A DNA stretch of 39,166 nucleotides from assembly GCA_021108185.1 (NCBI GenBank), contig JAIORJ010000034.1:1-39166 (forward strand). Direction: 5' to 3'. The translations under genes and the position numbers were made by a program. The stretch's first letter is position 1. Each line of letters opens with the position of its first letter. The DNA comes from Methanococcoides sp. Lineage in GTDB: Archaea > Halobacteriota > Methanosarcinia > Methanosarcinales > Methanosarcinaceae. Below the pieces are notes generated by a model. It did not search any database. It was not told where the DNA came from and worked only from the letters and a program-made list of their open reading frames with translations. Of this stretch, positions 7,924 to 15,260 are shown piece after piece.

Positions 7924-8247
7924 TCACTTTGCAACAACACGGGGACCACGCATCATGGTGGCCTTTGGTTGGTCGATCTGTTCTGAAAAGTCAAGTATGA
8001 TTGGCATATCGTATGTTTCAGATTCTGCTTTTGCTGATGCAATAAGAGATACGATGTTATCGATCTGTTCTTCTGCATTGATGGGCTTTCCAGCATATAT
8101 GCAGATCATGGACCCTACGTCTTCAGGATTTAGGGCCAGGAACACTTTGTTCTCTATGCAATGTATGTATTTGATGGCATCAACATTGACATTGCAAGGG
8201 GTGAAGATATTTTCATCTTTAACTGCTTTTATATATACGGTGTACAT
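7924..8247 (-). CDS. Hypothetical small soluble protein (107 aa)
   Basis: I do not recognise this protein. It begins MYTVYIKAVKDENIF, has a mixed alpha/beta look with no membrane segment, and ends in a basic tail (MMRGPRVVAK). I chose ATG 8247 over an upstream in-frame start at 8313. An AGAGG ribosome-binding site precedes 8247, and the TATA-like palindrome at 8281-8290 would place transcription start near 8260, downstream of the longer start. It stands alone, divergent from the MscS gene. Confidence 0.6.
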   Translation of the reverse strand: MYTVYIKAVKDENIFTPCNVNVDAIKYIHCIENKVFLALNPEDVGSMICIYAGKPINAEEQIDNIVSLIASAKAESETYDMPIILDFSEQIDQPKATMMRGPRVVAK

Positions 8248-8280
8248 TTTCCAATCCTCTATGAAGCTATTAGTTCTATG

Positions 8281-8290
8281 ATTATATAAT
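8281..8290. promoter_or_regulatory. Palindromic TATA box, possibly shared divergently
   Basis: ATTATATAAT is a perfect palindrome. On the minus strand it is correctly placed (about 34-43 bp) for the start at 8247. On the plus strand the same box would start transcription near 8310, ahead of the short ORF at 8346. One TATA element may therefore serve both directions. Confidence 0.4.
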
Positions 8291-8345
8291 ATAGCTACTT
8301 CAAGGATTCGCAAGCCTCTGTCTTTAATGATGTTTTGTGGGGTCT

Positions 8346-8486
8346 ATGTTATCTGTGGCACTTGGATGCGGTTGCACATGGACAGCACTCCAGTATTTTT
8401 TGGTTGAAAATAAGAGGGTGGTTGCAACAAGCAAAGAGCTACTTAAGACAATGCTGAATATTGTTTCGGATGGTTTATCCATATAA
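8346..8486 (+). CDS. Possible 46-aa small protein upstream of the MscS gene
   Basis: An ATG preceded by GGGG opens a 46-codon frame (starting MLSVALGCGCTWTALQYF) that ends with TAA inside the MscS TATA box. The composition is protein-like, with two adjacent cysteines and a moderately hydrophobic N-terminal half. There is no recognisable homology. It may be a real small protein, a leader ORF or the scrap of an older gene. Confidence 0.3.
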   Translation: MLSVALGCGCTWTALQYFLVENKRVVATSKELLKTMLNIVSDGLSI

Positions 8487-8491
8487 ATATA
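8482..8491 (+). promoter_or_regulatory. TATA box of the MscS gene
   Basis: TATAAATATA lies 28-37 bp before the ATG at 8519. This predicts transcription start within about 10 nt of the start codon. No Shine-Dalgarno sequence is present, so a leaderless or near-leaderless mRNA is expected. Confidence 0.55.
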
Positions 8492-8518
8492 TACTCTCTT
8501 TTCAATTGTATCATTGTT

Positions 8519-9604
8519 ATGCAAATCAATAATACCATATCTTTGTATGTCCAGCAGATGGCAGGATCTCTTTTTGATACAACGGGATCTAAACTGGCTG
8601 TGGCTGCACTGATAATTATTTCCTCGATCATCCTTGCTTTCGCTGTAGATTTCGTTTTTAAAAAAGTGCTTTTGCATTACACGGCAAAGACCAGGTTCAA
8701 GATCGATGATCTTGTTCTCCATGCTGTAAAACGTCCGATCTACTATACGTTGATATTCTTTGGGATATTTCTTGCCCTCTCCATAGTCGGTATTGGGGAG
8801 TATTTCCTGATTGTTATCAATAATCTCCTGCTGACACTTCTGGCTCTGATATGGCTATTTGCATTGGTTAATATAAACAAGATATTGTTTGACAACGTTT
8901 TCCCAGGACTTGTGCAGAAAACGGAAACCAAAATGGATGATGAGCTCCTGCCATTGCTAAAAGGTTTGTCTGATATCATAATCATACTTGTCGGGATAGG
9001 TATGGTCCTCGAAGGGATATGGGATATCAGTGTAGGTCCTCTCTTTGCATCTGCCGGGATCGTTGGTATCGCCATTGCTTTTGCTGCAAAGGATGCCATA
9101 TCCCAATTCTTTGGTGGTCTTTCCATCTATTATGACAAGCCGTTCAAGAATGGTGATCGTATAGAGATCGGTGATGGTCAGATAGGGCTCGTACAGGAAG
9201 TAGGTATCAGAAGTACCCGTATACTTGATTTTTACAACAATATGATAATAATCCCGAATAGTATCATTGCGAACAACAAGATCATCAACTACACGTCTCC
9301 TCAACCACAGATGATGGTAAAAATAACGATCGGGGTAGAATATGGTTCTGATGTTTCAAAGGTAAAGGAGGTCCTGCTCAAAATCGGAAATGATATCGAT
9401 CTCGTTCTGGATGATCCGGCACCTTCTGTTCGTTTTGATAATCATGGGGATTTCAGTCTTGATTTTGCTTTGATACTCTGGGTAACATATCCTTCCGATA
9501 AGTTCAGTGTCATCAACGAAGTAAATACCTTGATAGACATCGAGTTCAAAAAAGCAGGTATCGGGATTCCATTCCCCACATATACCTTGTTGAAGCCGGA
9601 ATGA
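8519..9604 (+). CDS. mscS: MscS-family mechanosensitive ion channel
   Basis: This 361-residue membrane channel releases solutes on hypo-osmotic shock. Four hydrophobic helices are visible: about residues 22-46, 72-92, 98-122 and 143-165. The pore-lining helix region GIVGIAIAFAAKDAISQFFG (about 180-200) follows. Next comes the MscS beta domain (DKPFKNGDRIEIGDGQIG...VQEVGIRSTRI), with the conserved IIIPNSIIANNKIINYT segment, and a C-terminal alpha/beta domain. This is a standard MscS layout with one extra N-terminal helix. It has its own TATA box and is probably transcribed alone or with the membrane protein 69 bp downstream. Confidence 0.93.
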   Translation: MQINNTISLYVQQMAGSLFDTTGSKLAVAALIIISSIILAFAVDFVFKKVLLHYTAKTRFKIDDLVLHAVKRPIYYTLIFFGIFLALSIVGIGEYFLIVINNLLLTLLALIWLFALVNINKILFDNVFPGLVQKTETKMDDELLPLLKGLSDIIIILVGIGMVLEGIWDISVGPLFASAGIVGIAIAFAAKDAISQFFGGLSIYYDKPFKNGDRIEIGDGQIGLVQEVGIRSTRILDFYNNMIIIPNSIIANNKIINYTSPQPQMMVKITIGVEYGSDVSKVKEVLLKIGNDIDLVLDDPAPSVRFDNHGDFSLDFALILWVTYPSDKFSVINEVNTLIDIEFKKAGIGIPFPTYTLLKPE

Positions 9605-9673
9605 TCCTGTATATGTCTCCTCATTAACAAAATTATATATGTGTGGCAACCAATCTATTTTTGAGGTGACATT

Positions 9674-10261
9674 TTGGATTATGAAGATATATTTAGTAGA
9701 TCTTGGAACGCTTTCAAGGGCAACGTTGCTGCCTTTATCGTAGCTACGATCATCGTGGTATTCGGTTCCATCTTCATTGTGACAATAGCTCCGCTATTCT
9801 ATGGTCTTACTTATATGGCTGTGAAAGGTTTGAGGGGTGAAAAGGTCGAGATAAATGATGTATTCGAGGGTTTCAATCGTTTTGTGAAAAGCTGGGTCCT
9901 TTTGCTTGTCTCCGTTATCCTTATTGGTATAGGCTACATGCTCCTGATACTTCCAGGTATTATTCTCTCAATTCTCCTTATCTATTCTTTTCCTCTGCTT
10001 GTCATAAAGGACTATGGCGCAATGGATGCAATAAAGGAAAGTATAGATATTTCAAAGCAGAATTTTGTGGACAGTCTGGTATTGTTTATCATTGTGGCTA
10101 TCATCAGTACAATTGGTGGAGTTACCTACCTCGGAACCTTTGTGACCACTCCGATCATAACACTTGCATTAGTTGCAGCTGCTGAGTCCTATCTCGGAAC
10201 TGAGGGTAATTATACTGCTGAATATACTGATGTATCAGATCAGGATGATGAAATCAATTGA
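9674..10261 (+). CDS. Multi-spanning membrane protein of unknown function (195 aa)
   Basis: A small integral membrane protein with about five or six hydrophobic segments: roughly residues 20-43, 72-95, 97-113 and 132-172. It has a short acidic C-terminal tail (YTDVSDQDDEIN). The layout resembles the uncharacterised DUF975/GDPD-membrane-like proteins, but I cannot assign a family. The start is a TTG at 9674, chosen because a GAGGTG ribosome-binding site lies five bases before it and no ATG in this frame fits. It follows the MscS gene by 69 bp on the same strand. Confidence 0.7.
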   Translation: MDYEDIFSRSWNAFKGNVAAFIVATIIVVFGSIFIVTIAPLFYGLTYMAVKGLRGEKVEINDVFEGFNRFVKSWVLLLVSVILIGIGYMLLILPGIILSILLIYSFPLLVIKDYGAMDAIKESIDISKQNFVDSLVLFIIVAIISTIGGVTYLGTFVTTPIITLALVAAAESYLGTEGNYTAEYTDVSDQDDEIN

Positions 10262-10376
10262 TCTTTAACAGATGTGGATATCTATGTCCTCATCTTTTTT
10301 AATTTATTTGATTTTTGCATATTGTTTTCATGGGAAATTATCGCCACACACCTCTGAGTAAAAGATATTTTTGTGA

Positions 10377-10497
10377 AAAGGGGGGTTTGGTATCGGCCTG
10401 TATCTGAAAACATGCTTTTAATTCATATGAAGGAAAGATATGGATGGAAAGTGGGGAAGGTGTTGGAACTGATATTCATATCACACTTCCTGTATGA
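10377..10497 (+). pseudogene. C-terminal stump of a histidine kinase
   Basis: GGFGIGLYL (about 10380-10406), a kinase G2 ATP-binding box, is followed after a frameshift by NSYEGKIWMESGEGVGTDIH and ITLPV with a TGA at 10495-10497. Together these are the last 40 or so residues of a HATPase_c domain. No upstream kinase sequence exists in 10262-10376, which holds only AT-rich DNA. This is the residue of a deleted or recombined sensor kinase, different in sequence from the kinase at 5258. Confidence 0.6.
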
Positions 10498-10505
10498 GAT
10501 CATTT

Positions 10506-11930
10506 TCAATCTGTTATCGCAACATCCATGTCATTTCTGGTAATGTGCAGGTAAGTGATCGCTCCTGGTCTTCCATCGTAATTGATCGTTATTTTTGATG
10601 TCTCATAATCCACAGGGTCTTGCTTCCCACCATCAATATAGAATATGATAGCTCCGTCCTTAGTGATAAGTTTCATATAATGTTGTGTGAGGTCGTTCAT
10701 CGAGAATGAAACATTGCCACTATTTATCTCAACATCAGGAAGTTCACTTATGGGGCCGTAAGGACCCCATGAAAAGTCCGGATCTGCATTTGTGTTAGGT
10801 GGATCATACCTCATCATGAATGTAGGATCCAGAAAATCTACAGTGGCATATTGGTCTGCCTTACTATCGCTTACCGGGTAAGTGGTAACCCCTTCCCATT
10901 CTTCGATATAGTCAGCTCCAGCTGCTGTATCCTTATAAGTTACATGGACTTGAAGCTGATTTGCACCACCTTTTTTTGCAAGGTTATATGTGAGCGTCCT
11001 TGTACCGGATGTTGCTCCTATCTCATATTTTGCGGGGTTCAATCCATTATTATTGGAATTCTCTGCTTCAAGATAAAATGAAAAATCATATATTGGCAAT
11101 GGGTTTGATGCATTCACTGCACCGAACTTTATCATGTCGTTAAGTGGCGATGTTCCCATTGGGGGCATGACATCGAGTTCGATGATCGCGGTCGTGTTCT
11201 CGTGGTCGAGAGTTGCAGTTGTGTAGATCATTGTATCAGCATAATCTGCCCAGGCGTCATAATACTGGCTCTTGATGTAGATATATACTTTATCTGAATT
11301 AATGGGATTTTTCCTTGAAGGTGATATTGAACTGTTAGGAAATAGTATGGAAGGTTTGTTGTCCGATGAAACTGAAATACTGGTGTCGCCGTTGCCGGAT
11401 GATGATGATCTGCCAGTGATGGACATTATTGGAAGTGTAAGTGTTTCTCCATTGTAATGGAACTCGGGTGGTGAGACCATAACTGATCCTCCGCTACCTT
11501 CATGTTTAGACCATACTCCTCCACCTTCATATGCTATCTTTTGGTTATCTTTTGTATATTCTATTGTACCAAAAGAGCAGTTGAAATCCTCTGATGCGCC
11601 CGGGTTCGTTAGATTGGTAATGACAATTCGAATGTTGCTTTTATCATCCCCAGTACCATCGTTCACGTTAATACTTCCGCCTATGAGTGAAACTGATGTT
11701 GTCTGAAGGGGTGACTCCCCAAGGGCAACTTTACTGGTACGAGAGTCCAGGATTGTGAAACCCTGTTCTATTTTCTGTGCCTGTGCATCATCCTGTAGGT
11801 CGGAGATCATAGGTACACTGTAAACAAGCATTGCACTTATTGAAGCGATAGTGAGTGCGAACATAAGCAGTACTCCGATAACGGCTGATTCAGCACAGTT
11901 GCATTCATATATCTTCCTGTTTTTCTCCAC
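10506..11930 (-). CDS. Archaeal pilin-like membrane-anchored protein (DUF7289-type)
   Basis: A 474-residue protein with a type IV pilin-like N-terminus: a short polar head (MEKNRKIYECNCAE), then a hydrophobic helix (SAVIGVLLMFALTIASISAM). The remainder is a large Ser/Thr/Asn-rich, beta-predicted extracellular domain. It resembles the haloarchaeal DUF7289 group as I recall it. GTG 11930 follows the ribosome-binding site AGGAG. It is a longer paralogue of the next gene upstream: GVWSKHEGSGGSVMVSPPEF matches GVWAKYENGGTVMVKEPEF there. Last gene of the pilin-like operon; it probably contributes to a surface filament or its assembly platform. Confidence 0.7.
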   Translation of the reverse strand: MEKNRKIYECNCAESAVIGVLLMFALTIASISAMLVYSVPMISDLQDDAQAQKIEQGFTILDSRTSKVALGESPLQTTSVSLIGGSINVNDGTGDDKSNIRIVITNLTNPGASEDFNCSFGTIEYTKDNQKIAYEGGGVWSKHEGSGGSVMVSPPEFHYNGETLTLPIMSITGRSSSSGNGDTSISVSSDNKPSILFPNSSISPSRKNPINSDKVYIYIKSQYYDAWADYADTMIYTTATLDHENTTAIIELDVMPPMGTSPLNDMIKFGAVNASNPLPIYDFSFYLEAENSNNNGLNPAKYEIGATSGTRTLTYNLAKKGGANQLQVHVTYKDTAAGADYIEEWEGVTTYPVSDSKADQYATVDFLDPTFMMRYDPPNTNADPDFSWGPYGPISELPDVEINSGNVSFSMNDLTQHYMKLITKDGAIIFYIDGGKQDPVDYETSKITINYDGRPGAITYLHITRNDMDVAITD

Positions 11931-11942
11931 CCTTTCTCCTCC

Positions 11943-12725
11943 TTATTCGATTCTGACACTCAGGGGTGAATACAGAATATAGACATCAATGTTCTCCAAA
12001 TAATCATCTTTTCGTACTTGGATAGTATTGTTGTTCTCATCCCTGCTTATGATTTTCATTCCAAAAGTATCATCAAGATATTTTTCCCATCCCTCGTAGT
12101 ACTGGCTCATTATTGTGATATCTACCGCGGAAACATTTGTGTACTTATATACTGATGATTCTCCACCATCCGCAACTGCACGCACAAGTCCCTTTCCGGC
12201 CTGACCGCTAACTCCTGTGATCGTGCTGGAAGGTATGAACAGCGTGTTATCAGAGAACACAAATTCCGGCTCTTTTACCATCACAGTTCCACCGTTTTCA
12301 TATTTGGCCCAGACTCCTGTATTCTCATAGGAAATAAGAGTCCCTTCATACTCATTCTGTATTTCCCTTGTCTGATGCTAAAATGTCTGTGATTCGATAG
12401 CCGGAGGCAGGAGCGACGAGTTCCATGTTTGAACGGTTATGTTGATGACACTATCTCCGGTAACCCATATTCCCCCTCCATACATTTTCAGTTCTACTGA
12501 TTGGGAAGGTGCAGTGCCAAAAACGACTTTGTTCATGTTCTCTGAAAGAACGATATAGCTTTGTTTTATGTTCTCTGTGTGACCATTCTCTTGCATGTTC
12601 TGAAGCAATGGATATCCTGAGGTTCCAATTAGGGATATTGCAATGAACATTATGCCTAGTATGAACACTACGTCGATGACCTCTGACACTGCATTTTCTG
12701 AATTGGACAGCCTTTTTGGTATCAT
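11943..12725 (-). CDS. Pilin-like protein (DUF7289-type) with one in-frame UAG
   Basis: The reading frame from ATG 12725 runs 115 codons to a UAG at 12380-12378. It then continues without further stops for 144 codons to TAA at 11943. Both halves align in order with the neighbouring paralogue: a pilin-like hydrophobic N-terminus (AVSEVIDVVFILGIMFIAIS), the VVFGTAPSQSVELKMYGGGI segment, and, after the UAG, YEGTLISYENTGVWAKYENG and a beta-rich domain. A single amber codon therefore interrupts an otherwise intact 260-codon gene. Translation of UAG as pyrrolysine or by suppression, or a recent nonsense mutation, are the options. It lies between two intact operon partners with short gaps of 12 and 21 bp. 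Confidence 0.8.
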
Positions 12726-12746
12726 TGTTTCAGTACCTTTTTTTCT

Positions 12747-13220
12747 TCAGTATATCTCGATCACATTCGAGGTACTATTGTAAAGTAGGAAATGGTCGCC
12801 TGAAGCACTACTCAATGTTGTGGACATTATGTTAGTATTTTCAATGTCGAAAGCAACCTGCACTCTTGTTTCAGAACGTTCATTGGACTCGAATATGATC
12901 TCACGGGTCTGGTTCGAGAATTCAACATAATAATATTCATTTGCGATCCGTATTGGTATCATGAGTTCTGACCTATGATCAATGATCTCTCCACCGCCGT
13001 TGTTCACTAAACCTACCATTGTGTCGATCTTTGTAAGTTGAAGTGCGATATTGTTTCCATGTATCTCAAATTCTTCGCGCATGACCGTATGTTCTGCCTG
13101 GTCCATTAGACCATATGAGGATTGCATGACAAGTATGAATGTAATAATTGTTATTACAAATGTAAGTATGAATCCAATTGACGTTGATACTGCTTTACTG
13201 TCTGTATATAACTGCTTCAT
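12747..13220 (-). CDS. Pilin-like protein (DUF7266-type)
   Basis: A 157-residue protein with a short basic head (MKQLYTDSKA), a hydrophobic N-terminal helix (VSTSIGFILTFVITIITFIL) and a beta-rich exterior domain. The S-T-S-I-G-F start of the helix and the motif NNGGGEIIDHRSELMIPI resemble the haloarchaeal DUF7266 group found in pilin clusters; this rests on pattern memory. It begins 10 bp after the preceding gene and is followed closely by the UAG-containing gene. It is expected to sit in the membrane as a minor pilin or pseudopilin. Confidence 0.65.
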   Translation of the reverse strand: MKQLYTDSKAVSTSIGFILTFVITIITFILVMQSSYGLMDQAEHTVMREEFEIHGNNIALQLTKIDTMVGLVNNGGGEIIDHRSELMIPIRIANEYYYVEFSNQTREIIFESNERSETRVQVAFDIENTNIMSTTLSSASGDHFLLYNSTSNVIEIY

Positions 13221-13230
13221 TTTTCACACT

Positions 13231-14070
13231 TCAGGGTACGGTAATTGGAAGGGATACATTGATCATGTTCTTGCTGGATGCGATGCTGATCGTTGTATTG
13301 ATCACTTTATACCTTTCACGGGAAAAATCACGTCCATCGGACAGAGTTCCGGTGATCGAATACAGACCCATGGCATTGCTTGAATTGAAATAATCTATCC
13401 TGTAGGTCTCACTTGCAGTTGATGTGGCAAAATGGAAATCTTTTGGAGTGTTATTTATTATGTTGAGGTAAATACTGCTATTGGATGTTCCTATTGTGTG
13501 TGTCTGATCGTCCACGGATACATTTATGTTACTACCATCATCGTATAGCTTCATTTTCCAGATTGGAACACCGGATTGGTTTATGGCATGTATTTCAAAG
13601 GGATCCGACAAGTTTGAAAGTTTGCTTGTATCTCCCATCTCTATTGTAAATTTGTTTGTATGGTCAATGTTATCTATGATCGTCCAGTTCGATCTTCCTG
13701 TAATTAATCCATTTTTTGTAAAGTATGCATCATTAAGGGTACTGTTTCCAAGGGAAAATGAAAAACCTCGATAAGCATAAAGGGTTGAGATCTCCTGGCT
13801 ATAAGTTTCAAGATAATTGAAATAAACATCATTCTCAAATTGGTTGCCAGTTGTAGCGTTATAATAGGCAGCATTTGATGCGTCTTGCGTGATCTGTGCA
13901 ATGTTCGATATCTCGAAATGGTTTATGTCGTTGCTTGATTCAGATGCCATATTGCTTGCATATATTATGTTGTTCAACATCACTGTTGATATTACTATCA
14001 TGAAACCTATTGCAAAGGCTGCAAGTAACAATATTTGTCCGGATTCATCGCAATGTTTCATCTTTTTCAT
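13231..14070 (-). CDS. Pilin-like protein (DUF7261-type)
   Basis: About 279 residues. A short polar head (MKKMKHCDESGQ) leads into a hydrophobic helix (ILLLAAFAIGFMIVISTVML) and then a Ser/Asn-rich extracellular region. The G-Q-I-L-L-L-A-A-F-A start resembles DUF7261-like proteins of haloarchaeal pilin loci. I prefer ATG 14070, or possibly 14061 with GGGATG as ribosome-binding site, over an upstream ATG at 14115. The longer version adds a cysteine-containing leader and overlaps the previous gene by 32 bp. The domain rich in NATTGN-type sequons may be N-glycosylated. Confidence 0.65.
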   Translation of the reverse strand: MKKMKHCDESGQILLLAAFAIGFMIVISTVMLNNIIYASNMASESSNDINHFEISNIAQITQDASNAAYYNATTGNQFENDVYFNYLETYSQEISTLYAYRGFSFSLGNSTLNDAYFTKNGLITGRSNWTIIDNIDHTNKFTIEMGDTSKLSNLSDPFEIHAINQSGVPIWKMKLYDDGSNINVSVDDQTHTIGTSNSSIYLNIINNTPKDFHFATSTASETYRIDYFNSSNAMGLYSITGTLSDGRDFSRERYKVINTTISIASSKNMINVSLPITVP

Positions 14071-14083
14071 CCCGTTTCGTTTT

Positions 14084-14698
14084 TCACATACGCCACATGG
14101 TAAGCTTAACATCAATTATGTTATAGTAATCAGTTGAACTATCCACGTCAGATATGCCGGTATCTGATGCAAAGGTGACAGCATCATCTATGTCTGTATT
14201 GGAGATCAGTACTTTTCTCGAAATTATCACTGCATTGTCGGACGGATCACCATTATAAATGAAATGCACTGTCTGGCTTGATCCTGTTTCGGTATTGAAA
14301 GTGAACTCTATATTGTGTGCAATTCCATTTTCGATCACTACGAGTTCGAGCATTTCTTTTAAAGGACCGGTCAAAATATCACTGCTATTTGTTCTGGAAC
14401 GATAATTTGTCGCAGTCCAAACGTATTCATCGCCATTCCAATCGATGATCTGATCTTTCAGGTATGAATTCGTTCCATACGCTGAGTGGTCAAGAACTGT
14501 TAACATGTCCTGCCCGATGGTGTGTATCTGTGATTCGATGTGAGCATTTGCAGTAGAAGATGTAAGTGGAGTAAGGGCAGTTGCTTGTACGGCAAATACG
14601 AGTACTGCGATCATTATGGTGGCGGCCATGATAGCTTCAAGGGTATGCATTTGGCCTTGTTCATCTTCCTTTATGTCGGGACCTTTACTGTGTCTCAC
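14084..14698 (-). CDS. Pilin-like protein (DUF7288-type)
   Basis: About 204 residues. The polar head ends in EDEQGQMHTLEAIM and continues as a hydrophobic helix (AATIMIAVLVFAVQATALTP). This agrees with the DUF7288 pattern G-Q-x-H-T-L-E-A remembered from haloarchaeal pilin clusters. The long possible start at 14818 overlaps the upstream gene by 119 bp. The GTG at 14698, one base after the upstream TAA and preceded by GGGTGTGG, is more economical; ATG 14728 is an alternative. The exterior domain is beta-rich and follows the common layout of the cluster. Confidence 0.65.
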   Translation of the reverse strand: MRHSKGPDIKEDEQGQMHTLEAIMAATIMIAVLVFAVQATALTPLTSSTANAHIESQIHTIGQDMLTVLDHSAYGTNSYLKDQIIDWNGDEYVWTATNYRSRTNSSDILTGPLKEMLELVVIENGIAHNIEFTFNTETGSSQTVHFIYNGDPSDNAVIISRKVLISNTDIDDAVTFASDTGISDVDSSTDYYNIIDVKLTMWRM

Positions 14699-14699
14699 C

Positions 14700-15260
14700 T
14701 TACCACACCCGCACTGAAAGGATTGCATTTTCTCTTTTACTGGATCCGATATCTTCAAGAAGGACAACTCTTTTGGTCTGTCCAATATTTCCGGTAGTTG
14801 GTAATGGTTTGCCAGCAATATGCATCAGAGATGTGCTATTAGCCATGGTTATGTTGAGCTCATAGCTTTGGAACCCTCCTCTCAATCCCAGATCTGATAC
14901 TGTATCTTCATAATCATATGTTAAAGAATAGAATAATGTGTCAGTATTGTTCTGGTCTACGAGATTCGGGGTGTTGATATCTCCGGAAGCTAATTCTATT
15001 TCTGTTATCGACGTTGCAACGCGATCTGCTACGAGTGTGACTTCATCTGAATCTGATTGGAAGGGGGTGAAAAGACCAGAGGTGTATTGGAAAACAAAAA
15101 AGACAGCAAACAGGAATATGGTAATTGCTATCAGATAATCAATAGTTATCTGAGCCCTGTCTGTTCTCAGGTGTTTATTATCTGATCGTTTGAATGGTCT
15201 TTCATTTATCCGGTCTGTGTGTTCAATACGATCTACGGTAATCGGTTGATCATATCCCAT
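14700..15260 (-). CDS. Pilin-like protein (DUF7287-type)
   Basis: A 186-residue protein with a long charged head (about 35 residues). It is followed by R-A-Q-I-T-I-D-Y and a hydrophobic helix (LIAITIFLFAVFFVFQYTSG), the layout of DUF7287-like archaeal pilins. The exterior domain is 120 residues, ending in LSVRVW. The ATG at 15260 overlaps the end of the ArlD/E-like gene by 11 bp, so translation is probably coupled. The long cytoplasmic head is unusual for a pilin and might contact the coiled-coil protein encoded just before it. Confidence 0.65.
   Translation of the reverse strand: MGYDQPITVDRIEHTDRINERPFKRSDNKHLRTDRAQITIDYLIAITIFLFAVFFVFQYTSGLFTPFQSDSDEVTLVADRVATSITEIELASGDINTPNLVDQNNTDTLFYSLTYDYEDTVSDLGLRGGFQSYELNITMANSTSLMHIAGKPLPTTGNIGQTKRVVLLEDIGSSKRENAILSVRVW

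Noticed and set aside
7895-8281. 128-codon plus-strand open frame opposite the small hypothetical gene
   Set aside because: It lacks a ribosome-binding site. The minus-strand frame has an AGAGG site and a well-placed TATA box.
11943-12284. Separate 113-residue protein after the UAG in the pilin cluster
   Set aside because: It is in the same frame as the preceding 115 codons, the 31 codons between are open and conserved with the paralogue, and it lacks its own signal or ribosome-binding site.
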